Of a DNA stretch of 34,804 nt, positions 27,486 through 34,804 are shown piece after piece. Source of the DNA: Acetobacteraceae bacterium. GTDB taxonomy: Bacteria; Pseudomonadota; Alphaproteobacteria; Acetobacterales; Acetobacteraceae. Position numbers and translations under genes: made by a program. The DNA is taken from contig PKZM01000076.1 in NCBI GenBank assembly GCA_003133065.1, positions 43,693-78,496 on the forward strand, written 5' to 3'. The notes beneath the pieces were generated by a model, which was not told the origin of the DNA, made no database searches, and saw only the letters and a program-made list of their open reading frames with translations. The first letter of the stretch is position 1. Every line of letters begins with the position of its first letter.

Positions 27486-28334
27486 TCACCCGCCGCGCGC
27501 CGCGCGCGCGATCAGGGCCCTGGGTATGCCCGCCAGATCCCCCTGCGTGCCCATATGCGTCAGTCCCGCGTCGATGGCCAGGGCGGCCACCGCCTCCGCC
27601 TGGCCTTGCCCCAACTCCAGCACCGCCACGCCATGCGGCGCCAGCAAGGCTGGTATCTGCCGCAACACGGCACGATACGCATCCAATCCGTCCGCCCCGC
27701 CGGCGAGCGCCCTGACCGGCTCGTAACACCGCACCTCCGGCATCAGGGCGGCCAAGTCGCCTTCCCGGATGTAGGGGGGGTTGCAGAGAACCAGGTCAAA
27801 GCGGCCGCCAATGGAAGATGCCCAGTCGGCAGCCGCAAACGCGGCGCGGTGCGCCAGGCCGCTTGCATGCGCGTTCTGCGCGGCCAGACGCGCGGCGCCG
27901 GGCGAGATGTCGATGCCGACGCCGAAGGCCCCGGGGAACTCGCTCAGGGCTGCCAGCAGCAGGCACCCGGTGCCGGTGCCCAGGTCCAGCACACGCCTGA
28001 CAGCGGACCGATCGGGAAAACGGCCGATCGCCGCCGCGATGAGCGTCTCGCTATCGGGGCGGGGGATCAGCGTATCGGGGGAAACGGCGATATCCAGCGT
28101 CCAGAACCCGCGCTGGCCGGTGATGAAGGCCAGCGGCTCCCGCAGCACCCGGCGCGCGACCAGGGCGCCCAGGGCCGCCGCATCGATATCCATATCCGCG
28201 GGCAGCAGGCCGCCCGCCCGCACGCCGAGCACATGGGCGGCCAGCAAACGCGCTTCCCGCCGCGGCGCCTCCACGCCAGCCGCACCCAGCGACCGCGCGG
28301 CATCATCGATGGCGGCGCCCAGCCTCATGGCCAC
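27486..28334 (-). CDS. prmC: Peptide chain release factor N5-glutamine methyltransferase
   Basis: LAFITGQRGFWTLDIAVSPDTLIPRPDSETL, DLGTGTGCLLLAAL, LVLCNPPYI. Confidence 0.95.
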   Translation of the reverse strand: MAMRLGAAIDDAARSLGAAGVEAPRREARLLAAHVLGVRAGGLLPADMDIDAAALGALVARRVLREPLAFITGQRGFWTLDIAVSPDTLIPRPDSETLIAAAIGRFPDRSAVRRVLDLGTGTGCLLLAALSEFPGAFGVGIDISPGAARLAAQNAHASGLAHRAAFAAADWASSIGGRFDLVLCNPPYIREGDLAALMPEVRCYEPVRALAGGADGLDAYRAVLRQIPALLAPHGVAVLELGQGQAEAVAALAIDAGLTHMGTQGDLAGIPRALIARAARGG

Positions 28335-28406
28335 TCCTCACAACGCCCCATCTGCCCAACACCCGATCTTCGGCTATGCTGCCTTATACGTCACGGACCC
28401 CATCTG

Positions 28407-28850
28407 ATGCGTCATCTCGCCCCATTGCTGTTTTGCCTCGCAAGCGCGCCCGCCGCCGCGTCGGCCGGCACGATCACCTTCCATATCTCCGACGAAACCG
28501 ACCCGGCGGAGGTGACGGAGGCGACAACCGTATTCATCAACGGCCAGCTCGTGGCGCATTTCGAGCTCAGCGCCGCCCATCCCTTCGCCGAGGTGGCAGT
28601 CACGGTACCGGAAGCCAAAAACTACGAATATGCGCTGTGCGGCCGAATCACCATCCGGGCGGCAGATGGGCATAGCGAAACGCATGTGCTGGATGATGGG
28701 GCGACCCTGCCCAACCCCGCGGGGCGCCATCTGGAGGCACTGGCGGCGGATGGGTTCACCACGTTCTTCCTGGGGGAGCGTACTGGCGGGCCCGCGGCGT
28801 CGCCGGTGGATCTTCATAAGACGAACGTGTGTAGTATTCCGATATCGTAA
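28407..28850 (+). CDS. Predicted secreted protein of unknown function
   Basis: 147 aa with signal peptide MRHLAPLLFCLASAPAAASA; beta-rich remainder; no family recognised. Confidence 0.7.
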   Translation: MRHLAPLLFCLASAPAAASAGTITFHISDETDPAEVTEATTVFINGQLVAHFELSAAHPFAEVAVTVPEAKNYEYALCGRITIRAADGHSETHVLDDGATLPNPAGRHLEALAADGFTTFFLGERTGGPAASPVDLHKTNVCSIPIS

Positions 28851-28862
28851 GGAAGGAAGAGT

Positions 28863-28973
28863 CTTCTTTTTTGACAAAAAGAAGCAAAAAACTTTCAATA
28901 CTGGCGTACGCTGCCGGCGAGGCGCGCACCAACAGGCAAAAGTTTCTTGCTTCTTTTTTTCAAAAAAGAAGAG
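28863..28973. repeat. Back-to-back half elements with GC-rich spacer (copy j)
   Basis: CTTCTTTTTTGACAAAAAGAAGCAAAAAACTTTC - AATACTGGCGTACGCTGCCGGCGAGGCGCGCACCAACAGGC - AAAAGTTTCTTGCTTCTTTTTTTCAAAAAAGAAG. Confidence 0.9.
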
Positions 28974-28979
28974 CCTTGC

Positions 28980-29369
28980 TTACTCCGGCTGATGCATCAC
29001 CTTCGCCGGATCCTCCCCATATGGCGGCGCATAAATCACCAGCATCTTGATCCGTTCCGTCAGCACCTTGATGGAATGAAACACGCGGGCCGGAAAAAAC
29101 ATCATGTCGCCCGGCTTGATGTGATGGTCCACGCCATCGATACCGGCGATGGCCTCACCCTCCAGAACATACACTGCCTGCTCCAGGTCCGGATGCGCGT
29201 GCGGCGGCGATCCCTCGTGCCGCTCGATGTCGCCGAGCGCGATCTCCATGTATTTCGCGCCATTCACCTTCGGCCCGACCAGCCGGTAGTTCTTGGTGCC
29301 CGTGTGGTTGGCCGGGCTATAGGCTTCCTGCTCCTCGGCCCTGATGACATAGGGCGATTTCGTGGTCAT
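28980..29369 (-). CDS. Cupin-domain protein
   Basis: PPHAHPDLEQAVYVLEGEAIAGIDGVDHHIKPGDMMFFPARVFHSIK cupin motifs. ATGA overlap with upstream gene. Confidence 0.88.
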   Translation of the reverse strand: MTTKSPYVIRAEEQEAYSPANHTGTKNYRLVGPKVNGAKYMEIALGDIERHEGSPPHAHPDLEQAVYVLEGEAIAGIDGVDHHIKPGDMMFFPARVFHSIKVLTERIKMLVIYAPPYGEDPAKVMHQPE

Positions 29370-30277
29370 GCCTGAACTTCCTTCTCTGCGCGCATGCGAG
29401 CGCCCGCCGCCTCGGCCGCGGCCACGGCCGATTCCAGCTTGAGGATGCGCACCGCGTTCCGGTGAAACAGTTTTTCGATGATGGCGGGCTTGAACCCCTC
29501 CATCTGCCACTCGTCGCAGCATTGGCCGGGGCTCCAGCCGGGATAGTCGGATCCGAAAAGCACTTTGTCCTGCAAGCGGCGTTGCATATCGTGCTTCAGG
29601 GCCGCCGGCACGTATTTGGGTCCCCAGCCGGAAATATCGATCGATACGTTGCGCTTGTGCAAGGCAACCGCGATCAGCTCCTCCGTCCATGGCCAGCCGG
29701 GATGCGCCGCGATGATGTTCAGCTTGGGAAAGTCCGCGGCCACATCATCGATGTTAGGGATCGGCCGCGCGTGCCCCAGCTTGAAGCCAAGCCCGCCCGG
29801 CTCGCCCGCGCCGATGGCTGTGGTGCCGCAATGGATCAGCACCGGCGCGCCGAGAGACTGCAACAGATCCCAGATCGGATAGAACTGCCTGTCGTTGGGC
29901 GAAAACCCCTGCACCGGCGGCTGATATTTGATGCCCACAAGCCCCAGATGCTTGATCGCGTGCTCGATCTCTTCCAGGCCCTTGCGGCCGCGCCAGGGAT
30001 CCACCATGCCCCAGCCGGGCAGGAACACATCGGGATAGGTGCGGCAGAGTTCAGCCAGCGTATCGTTGGCATAAACCCCGCCGGCTGCACCGTGTTCGGC
30101 GTCCCAGGCAATGGGCAACGCCAGCACATCGTCGCGCCGGAAATCCTCGGCAATCTGGCTATCCGGCCGCGCATCGAACTTGCCCGCGAACATGCGCTGG
30201 GCCGCCGGCATGAAGGGCAGGCTCGCCTCCACATAGGCCGGGTTCATCGGATGGACATGCACATCTATGGCGCGCAC
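29366..30277 (-). CDS. Amidohydrolase family 2 (ACMSD-like TIM-barrel metal hydrolase/decarboxylase)
   Basis: IDVHVHPM (HxH), VLIHCGTTA, IAAHPGWPWTEE, LFGSDYPGWSP. GTG start inferred at 30277. Confidence 0.88.
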   Translation of the reverse strand: MRAIDVHVHPMNPAYVEASLPFMPAAQRMFAGKFDARPDSQIAEDFRRDDVLALPIAWDAEHGAAGGVYANDTLAELCRTYPDVFLPGWGMVDPWRGRKGLEEIEHAIKHLGLVGIKYQPPVQGFSPNDRQFYPIWDLLQSLGAPVLIHCGTTAIGAGEPGGLGFKLGHARPIPNIDDVAADFPKLNIIAAHPGWPWTEELIAVALHKRNVSIDISGWGPKYVPAALKHDMQRRLQDKVLFGSDYPGWSPGQCCDEWQMEGFKPAIIEKLFHRNAVRILKLESAVAAAEAAGARMRAEKEVQA

Positions 30278-31305
30278 AGAACCGCCTCCTGGGCCAGCAT
30301 CGCGGGCAGACTCGCCAGCCAGTCCCGCGCGATCGCGCCCGTATCGCCGCCCTCCAGGATCAGTACCAGGCGCGAGCGATGATCCTGATCCGGCCACGCC
30401 TTCAGGCAAACCGGGGCATGCAGCACGTGCTGAACCCCCTGCACCACCACCGGACCGGCTGCCTCCGCGCAGTTCAGCACACCCTTGATCCGCAGCAGCC
30501 GGCTGGCATTGGCGACGCGCACCTCCCGCAGCCACGCCTCCACCGCACGCCAGCGCAGTTTCTGGTGCGCCACCAGCGATACCGAGACCGTGCGCTCCGC
30601 ATGGTGATGCGCATGCGCCACGGGCGCAACCTCCGCCACCAGAAGCTCGTCGCTGAGCGCTGCGGGATCCACAAACCCGGCCGGCAGCACCGCGGCCGCA
30701 TCCACCGCGCCGTGCCGGACCTCAAAAATCTCGGCCGCCGGGTTGATGTGGCGCAGCACATCGCGAAGACGGCCGGCACTGCCATCCTCCGCGAGATCGC
30801 CCTTGGTGATCACCAGCCGATCCGCCAGCGCCACCTGCCGCCGCGTTTCCCCATGGCGCGCGATCTGCGCCTCGGCGAACACCGCATCCACGGTGGTGAT
30901 GATCGCTTCCAGCCGCAGCACCGCGGCCAGCACCGGATTGCGCAGGATGGCCTGCGCGATCGGCCCGGGATCGGCCAGGCCCGAGGGTTCCACGATCAGC
31001 CGTTTGAACGCCGGCAGATCGCCGTTCTGCCGGCGCGAGAAGATGCGCATCACCGCATCCTCCATATCGCCGGAAAGGTTGCAGCACAGGCAGCCATTTG
31101 CCATCACCACGGTGCTATCGCCATCATGCTCGATCAGCAGTTGATCCAGCGGGATTTCACCGAATTCGTTGATGGCGACAGCCGTCTCCGCAAGGCGCGG
31201 ATCGCGCAGCAGGGCGTTCACCAGCGTTGTCTTGCCGCTGCCGAGAAAGCCGCTCAGCAGCACCACCGGCAGCCGCGCCCGGTCGCGCGCCTGATCAAGA
31301 AACAC
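30265..31305 (-). CDS. CobW/COG0523 G3E-family GTPase (putative metallochaperone)
   Basis: VVLLSGFLGSGKTTLVNALL (Walker A), ANGCLCCNLSGD (CxCC metal motif), VEPSGLADPGPI. GTG start inferred. Confidence 0.92.
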   Translation of the reverse strand: MFLDQARDRARLPVVLLSGFLGSGKTTLVNALLRDPRLAETAVAINEFGEIPLDQLLIEHDGDSTVVMANGCLCCNLSGDMEDAVMRIFSRRQNGDLPAFKRLIVEPSGLADPGPIAQAILRNPVLAAVLRLEAIITTVDAVFAEAQIARHGETRRQVALADRLVITKGDLAEDGSAGRLRDVLRHINPAAEIFEVRHGAVDAAAVLPAGFVDPAALSDELLVAEVAPVAHAHHHAERTVSVSLVAHQKLRWRAVEAWLREVRVANASRLLRIKGVLNCAEAAGPVVVQGVQHVLHAPVCLKAWPDQDHRSRLVLILEGGDTGAIARDWLASLPAMLAQEAVLCAP

Positions 31306-32620
31306 CGGCCGCCTCCGCGGGCACGGCGCGCGGGCGCAGCGCGTAGAAAGCAGCCCCCGCCAGGATCGCCAGCACCGCGATCGCGCCCAGCCCCAGGCGG
31401 AAATCGCCTGTGGCATCCTTGATCCGCCCGATGAACCAGGGCGAGACGATGCCGCCCGTGACCCCCAGCGCGCTGATCGCAGCGATGCCGCCCGCCGCAG
31501 CCCCCCCGGTCAGAAACGTGCCAGGGATCGACCAGAACGGCGTGGTGAACGCCAGCGTGTTCGCGAACGCCACCGATATCAGCGCCACCCGCACCGTGGG
31601 ATCGGCCACCAGCACGGAGCCCAGCAGAGCGAGGCCCGCCACCGCATTGGGCAGCGCCGCATGGCCATAGCGTTCGCCATGCTTGTCCGAATGACGGGAC
31701 CACCAGATCAGCGCCACCAGCGCCAGAACACTCGGGATGGCGACCACGAAGCCAGTCTGCCCCACGGTCAGCCCGAACCCCTTCACGATCTGCGGCAGAA
31801 AGAAGGTGATGCTGTTCAGCACGCAGACATTGCTGAAATACAGCGCAGCCAGCAGCAGCACGCGCGGATTGGTCAGGCCGTTCAGGATGGAATACGTTCC
31901 GGCCCCATCCACCGCCGCCCGTTCACGCGCCAATTGCGCGATCAGCCACGCGCGTTCGGCCGCCGGCATCCACGTCGCTTGGGCCGGCCCGTCTTGCAGC
32001 CAGAATGCCACCATCGGCGCGAGCACAAAGGCCGGGGCCGCTTCAATCAGATACAGCCACTGCCAGCCTTGCAGGCCGCCCAGCCCGTTCAGCCCCAGCA
32101 ATTGGCCCGAAAGCGGCGCGCCGATAATGCCGCTGACGGGGATGGCCGCGATGAAGATGCCCAGGATGCGCGCGCGATAGGCGGCCGGAAACCACAGCGT
32201 CAGGAAGAACAGCACACCCGGATAGAACCCGGCCTCCGCCGCGCCCAGCAGCAGCCGCACCACGTAAAAACTCGTCTGCCCGCCAACAAACGCCATGGCG
32301 CCGGCGCATAGGCCCAGCGTCACCATGATCCGTGCCAGCCAGCGTGTGGCCCCCACACGATGCAGCATCAGGTTGGACGGCACCTCGCACAGACAGTAGG
32401 TGACGAAAAACAGCCCCGCCCCCAGCCCATAGGCCGCACTCGTCAGCCCCAGCGCCTTGTTCATCTGCAAGGCGGCAAAACTCAGATTCACCCGATCGAG
32501 ATAGGTGATGAAATAGCACAGGATCAGCACAGGGATAAGCCGCCACGCCGTACGCCGTATCGCCGACCGGCCCACATCATGCGCGGAAACAGGTTGTGCG
32601 ATCTCGACCTGCATGGCCAT
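31295..32620 (-). CDS. MFS transporter, ACS-type (organic anion) family
   Basis: 12-TM protein with LIPVLILCYFITYLDRVNLSFAALQMNKALGLTSAAYGLGAGLFFVTYCLCEVPSNLMLHRVGATRWLARIM. Confidence 0.92.
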   Translation of the reverse strand: MAMQVEIAQPVSAHDVGRSAIRRTAWRLIPVLILCYFITYLDRVNLSFAALQMNKALGLTSAAYGLGAGLFFVTYCLCEVPSNLMLHRVGATRWLARIMVTLGLCAGAMAFVGGQTSFYVVRLLLGAAEAGFYPGVLFFLTLWFPAAYRARILGIFIAAIPVSGIIGAPLSGQLLGLNGLGGLQGWQWLYLIEAAPAFVLAPMVAFWLQDGPAQATWMPAAERAWLIAQLARERAAVDGAGTYSILNGLTNPRVLLLAALYFSNVCVLNSITFFLPQIVKGFGLTVGQTGFVVAIPSVLALVALIWWSRHSDKHGERYGHAALPNAVAGLALLGSVLVADPTVRVALISVAFANTLAFTTPFWSIPGTFLTGGAAAGGIAAISALGVTGGIVSPWFIGRIKDATGDFRLGLGAIAVLAILAGAAFYALRPRAVPAEAAGVS

Positions 32621-32720
32621 GCTCGTCTCTTTCCTCCGTGCCGGCGCGTCATCGCGCTCTTGCTGGACTCTCGCAACCACCGACTCGGTACGCACCGGAG
32701 GCGGGCAGCAATCTCGCCTG

Positions 32721-32738
32721 GGCGAAAAGATTTTCGCC
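32721..32738. promoter_or_regulatory. Perfect palindrome GGCGAAAA-GA-TTTTCGCC, candidate operator upstream of the MFS operon
   Basis: 8-bp perfect arms, about 100 bp upstream of the MFS start in the divergent intergenic region. Confidence 0.5.
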
Positions 32739-32896
32739 ATTGCGACAGAGCATGTTTGCCTGGGGGCGTCAAGCCGCGCGGCTTCCCGGAATTGGCCGTC
32801 AGATCCCGCAAACAGGCGCAGCCCAGGCCTTTATTCCCACGGAGTTATACGCTATGGTGAAACTATCTTCGCATCAGCGAAAAAGTAAAATCAAAA

Positions 32897-32916
32897 CCGC
32901 ACGCCCGAGCATGCGG
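32897..32916. promoter_or_regulatory. Inverted repeat CCGCACGC-CCGA-GCATGCGG just upstream of the CaiB-family gene
   Basis: 8-bp arms with one mismatch, ending about 17 bp before the ATG. Confidence 0.4.
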
Positions 32917-32932
32917 ATAAAGGGAAACAGAC

Positions 32933-34129
32933 ATGTCTAGCCCGTCCAGTTCACCACCCCCCGGGCAGGCCGTATGGGGCACGCAGTCGCCGCCGCCCAC
33001 CGGGCCGTTGAGCGGCGTGCGGGTGCTGGACCTGACCACCGTGGTGATGGGCCCCTCCGCCACGCAAATGCTCGGCGACATGGGAGCCGATGTGATCAAG
33101 GTGGAAACCGCCGCCGGCGACAATATGCGCTGGATCGGGCCGTGGCGCCATGAGGGGATGGGCCCGCTGTTTCTACAGGCCAACCGAAACAAGCGCAGCA
33201 TCGTGCTGGATCTGAAATCGCCGCAGGGCAAGGCCTATGCGCTGAGCCTGGCGCGCGAGGCCGATGTGCTGGTCTCCAACGTACGGCCGCAGGGGTTGCA
33301 GCGGCGCGGGCTGGATTACGACACGCTGAAAGGCGTGAACCCCGCGCTGATCTATTGCGCGGCCGTGGGCTACGGCTCGGGCGGCCCCAATACCGGCCGC
33401 GCGGTATATGACGACCTGATGCAGGCGGCTTCCGGCATTGCCGGGCTGTTCCAGCGCGTGGATGGCGCCCCGCGCTACGCACCCATCAATCTCTGCGACC
33501 GCACGGTGGGGCTGTATGCCGTGATTGCCGTCACCTCCGCGCTGTATCACCGCGCCCGCACCGGGCAGGGGCAGATGATCGAGGTGCCGATGTTCGAAAC
33601 GATGGCGCAGTTCGTTCTGGCCGATCATTCCGGCGGCGGCGCGTTTGTACCGCCGCAGGGCGACATGGGCTATAAACGCCTCCTCTCACGCACGCGCGGG
33701 CCGTATGCCACGGCGGACGGATATCTGGCACTGGTAGTCTACACGGACCGGCACTGGCGCGATTTTGCGGTGCTGATCGGCGAGCCGGATTTGATGCGCA
33801 CCGATCCGCGCTTCGCCACCCAGGAAAGCCGCACGCAGAACGCCGAGGCGATCGGCGCCAAGCTTGCCGCGCATCTTCTTGCCCGCGGCAACGCGGAATG
33901 GCTGGAGGTGCTGCATGGCGTGGACATTCCCGCCTGCCCGGTGAACGCGGTTGAGGATCTCTACGAGGACCCGCATCTGAAAGCCGTCGGCTTCTTCCAG
34001 GACACCGAGCACCCCACCGAGGGCACGCTGAAAGTCAGCCGCTTCCCCATCCAATTCTCCGCCACCCCCGCAAACCTCCAGCGCCTCGCGCCCACATTGG
34101 GAGAACATAACGACACGGTGCTGACATGA
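32933..34129 (+). CDS. CaiB/BaiF CoA-transferase family protein
   Basis: GVRVLDLTTVVMGPSATQMLGDMGADVIKVETAAGDNMR, LFLQANRNKRSIVLDLK, DDLMQAASGIAGL. Confidence 0.95.
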   Translation: MSSPSSSPPPGQAVWGTQSPPPTGPLSGVRVLDLTTVVMGPSATQMLGDMGADVIKVETAAGDNMRWIGPWRHEGMGPLFLQANRNKRSIVLDLKSPQGKAYALSLAREADVLVSNVRPQGLQRRGLDYDTLKGVNPALIYCAAVGYGSGGPNTGRAVYDDLMQAASGIAGLFQRVDGAPRYAPINLCDRTVGLYAVIAVTSALYHRARTGQGQMIEVPMFETMAQFVLADHSGGGAFVPPQGDMGYKRLLSRTRGPYATADGYLALVVYTDRHWRDFAVLIGEPDLMRTDPRFATQESRTQNAEAIGAKLAAHLLARGNAEWLEVLHGVDIPACPVNAVEDLYEDPHLKAVGFFQDTEHPTEGTLKVSRFPIQFSATPANLQRLAPTLGEHNDTVLT

Positions 34130-34143
34130 CGGCACCCACAGGT

Positions 34144-34217
34144 AAAAGTCTTTTTGCTTCTTTTTCTTCAGAAAAAGAAGATTCTTCTTTCTTGAAAGAA
34201 AGAAGCAAAGAACTTTT
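34144..34217. repeat. Structured AT-rich repeat, full inverted pair (copy k)
   Basis: AAAAGTCTTTTTGCTTCTTTTTCTTCAGAAAAAGAAGATTCTTCTTTCTTGAAAGAAAGAAGCAAAGAACTTTT. Confidence 0.95.
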
Positions 34218-34238
34218 AACTGTTGGGGTGTGAGATCC

Positions 34239-34804
34239 ATGGCGGATATCCGGCTGGAACACAAAGAAAGCTCGCTGTGGGTTACGATTACGCGGGAGGA
34301 ACGGCGCAACGCGATCACCAGCGAGGTGCTCGAGGCAATCGCCGCCGCGGTGAAGCAGGCGCAGTCCGATCCCAGCATCCGGGCCATCGTGCTGACCGGC
34401 GCGGGCGACCGCGCCTTTTGCGCCGGCGCCGATCTTTCCCGCGGCACCGGCACATTCCAGGCCCAGGCCGATGAACCCACCACCGATTTCGGCCGCCTCG
34501 CGCGCCTGGTGCGCAGCGCGCATCTGCCGCTGGTCGCGCGCGTCAACGGCGCCTGCGTGGCCGGCGGCATGGGGCTGCTCTGCCTTTGCGACATCGCCAT
34601 CGCCGCCGATCATGCCCGCTTCGGTCTGCCGGAAGTCAAAGTCGGCGTCTTCCCCATGCAGGTGCTCGTCTATCTGCGCGCCACCATGCATGCCCGCCAC
34701 ATCAACGAGCTTTGCCTCACCGGCGAGCTGATCACCGCCGCCCGCGCCGCCGAAATCGGCCTCGTCAACGCCGTTGTCCCCGCGGCCGAGCTGGACGCGC
34801 ATAT
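34239..34804 (+). CDS. Enoyl-CoA hydratase/isomerase family protein (3'-truncated by window end)
   Basis: ADIRLEHKESSLWVTITREERRNAIT, VLTGAGDRAFCAGADLS, ARVNGACVAGGMGLLCLCDIAIAADHARFGLPEVKVGVFP. Open at the window end, so absent from the ORF track. Confidence 0.93.
   Translation, partial: MADIRLEHKESSLWVTITREERRNAITSEVLEAIAAAVKQAQSDPSIRAIVLTGAGDRAFCAGADLSRGTGTFQAQADEPTTDFGRLARLVRSAHLPLVARVNGACVAGGMGLLCLCDIAIAADHARFGLPEVKVGVFPMQVLVYLRATMHARHINELCLTGELITAARAAEIGLVNAVVPAAELDAH

Noticed and set aside
27450-28850. 466-aa plus-strand ORF spanning prmC antisense and the secreted protein
   Set aside because: Only the part from 28407 has a plausible start and signal peptide; the remainder is prmC antisense.
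2960-34217. CRISPR array interpretation of the CTTCTTTT repeats
   Set aside because: Copies are dispersed over the window at gene ends, not regularly spaced with unique spacers, and there are no cas genes.
2960-34217. Autonomous transposon or IS element as the source of the repeats
   Set aside because: No transposase or integrase ORF in the window and no clear target-site duplications; a non-autonomous origin remains possible but is unproven here.
1-34804. tRNA or rRNA genes
   Set aside because: No TPsiC-arm-like GGTTCRANTCC contexts with matching acceptor stems and no rRNA-like sequence were noticed by eye; tRNAscan-SE would be decisive.

Overview
GC-rich alphaproteobacterial chromosomal segment, probably Acetobacteraceae/Rhodospirillales (inferred from gene content: pqq genes, HpnN-like transporter, dat-hfq-hflX, miaB-phoH-ybeY-corC, DUF4167). 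About 31 protein-coding genes are supported. They include an SPFH/HflK-like + P1B-type ATPase pair, a TadE/TadE/VWA-TadG pilus cluster, pqqC-pqqD-pqqE without pqqA/pqqB, an EAL protein, a PlsC-type acyltransferase, an HpnN-like RND transporter, lutABC, miaB-phoH-ybeY-corC, a retropepsin-like protease, a broken hicB, an IMPase, hfq-hflX, an aminotransferase IV, DUF4167 + prmC, and a coupled MFS / COG0523 GTPase / amidohydrolase / cupin operon divergent from CaiB + enoyl-CoA hydratase (truncated by the window end). No rRNA, tRNA, CRISPR or transposase was recognised. The most striking non-genic signal is a family of AT-rich structured intergenic repeats at 11 loci (consensus about AAAAGTYTTTTGCTTCTTTTYTTCARAAAAGAAG, often as an inverted pair of about 70-75 bp). 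They sit almost exclusively at gene 3' ends, have hairpin arms that vary in concert (including a C-G to G-C swap), and in two places occur as back-to-back halves sharing a GC-rich spacer.
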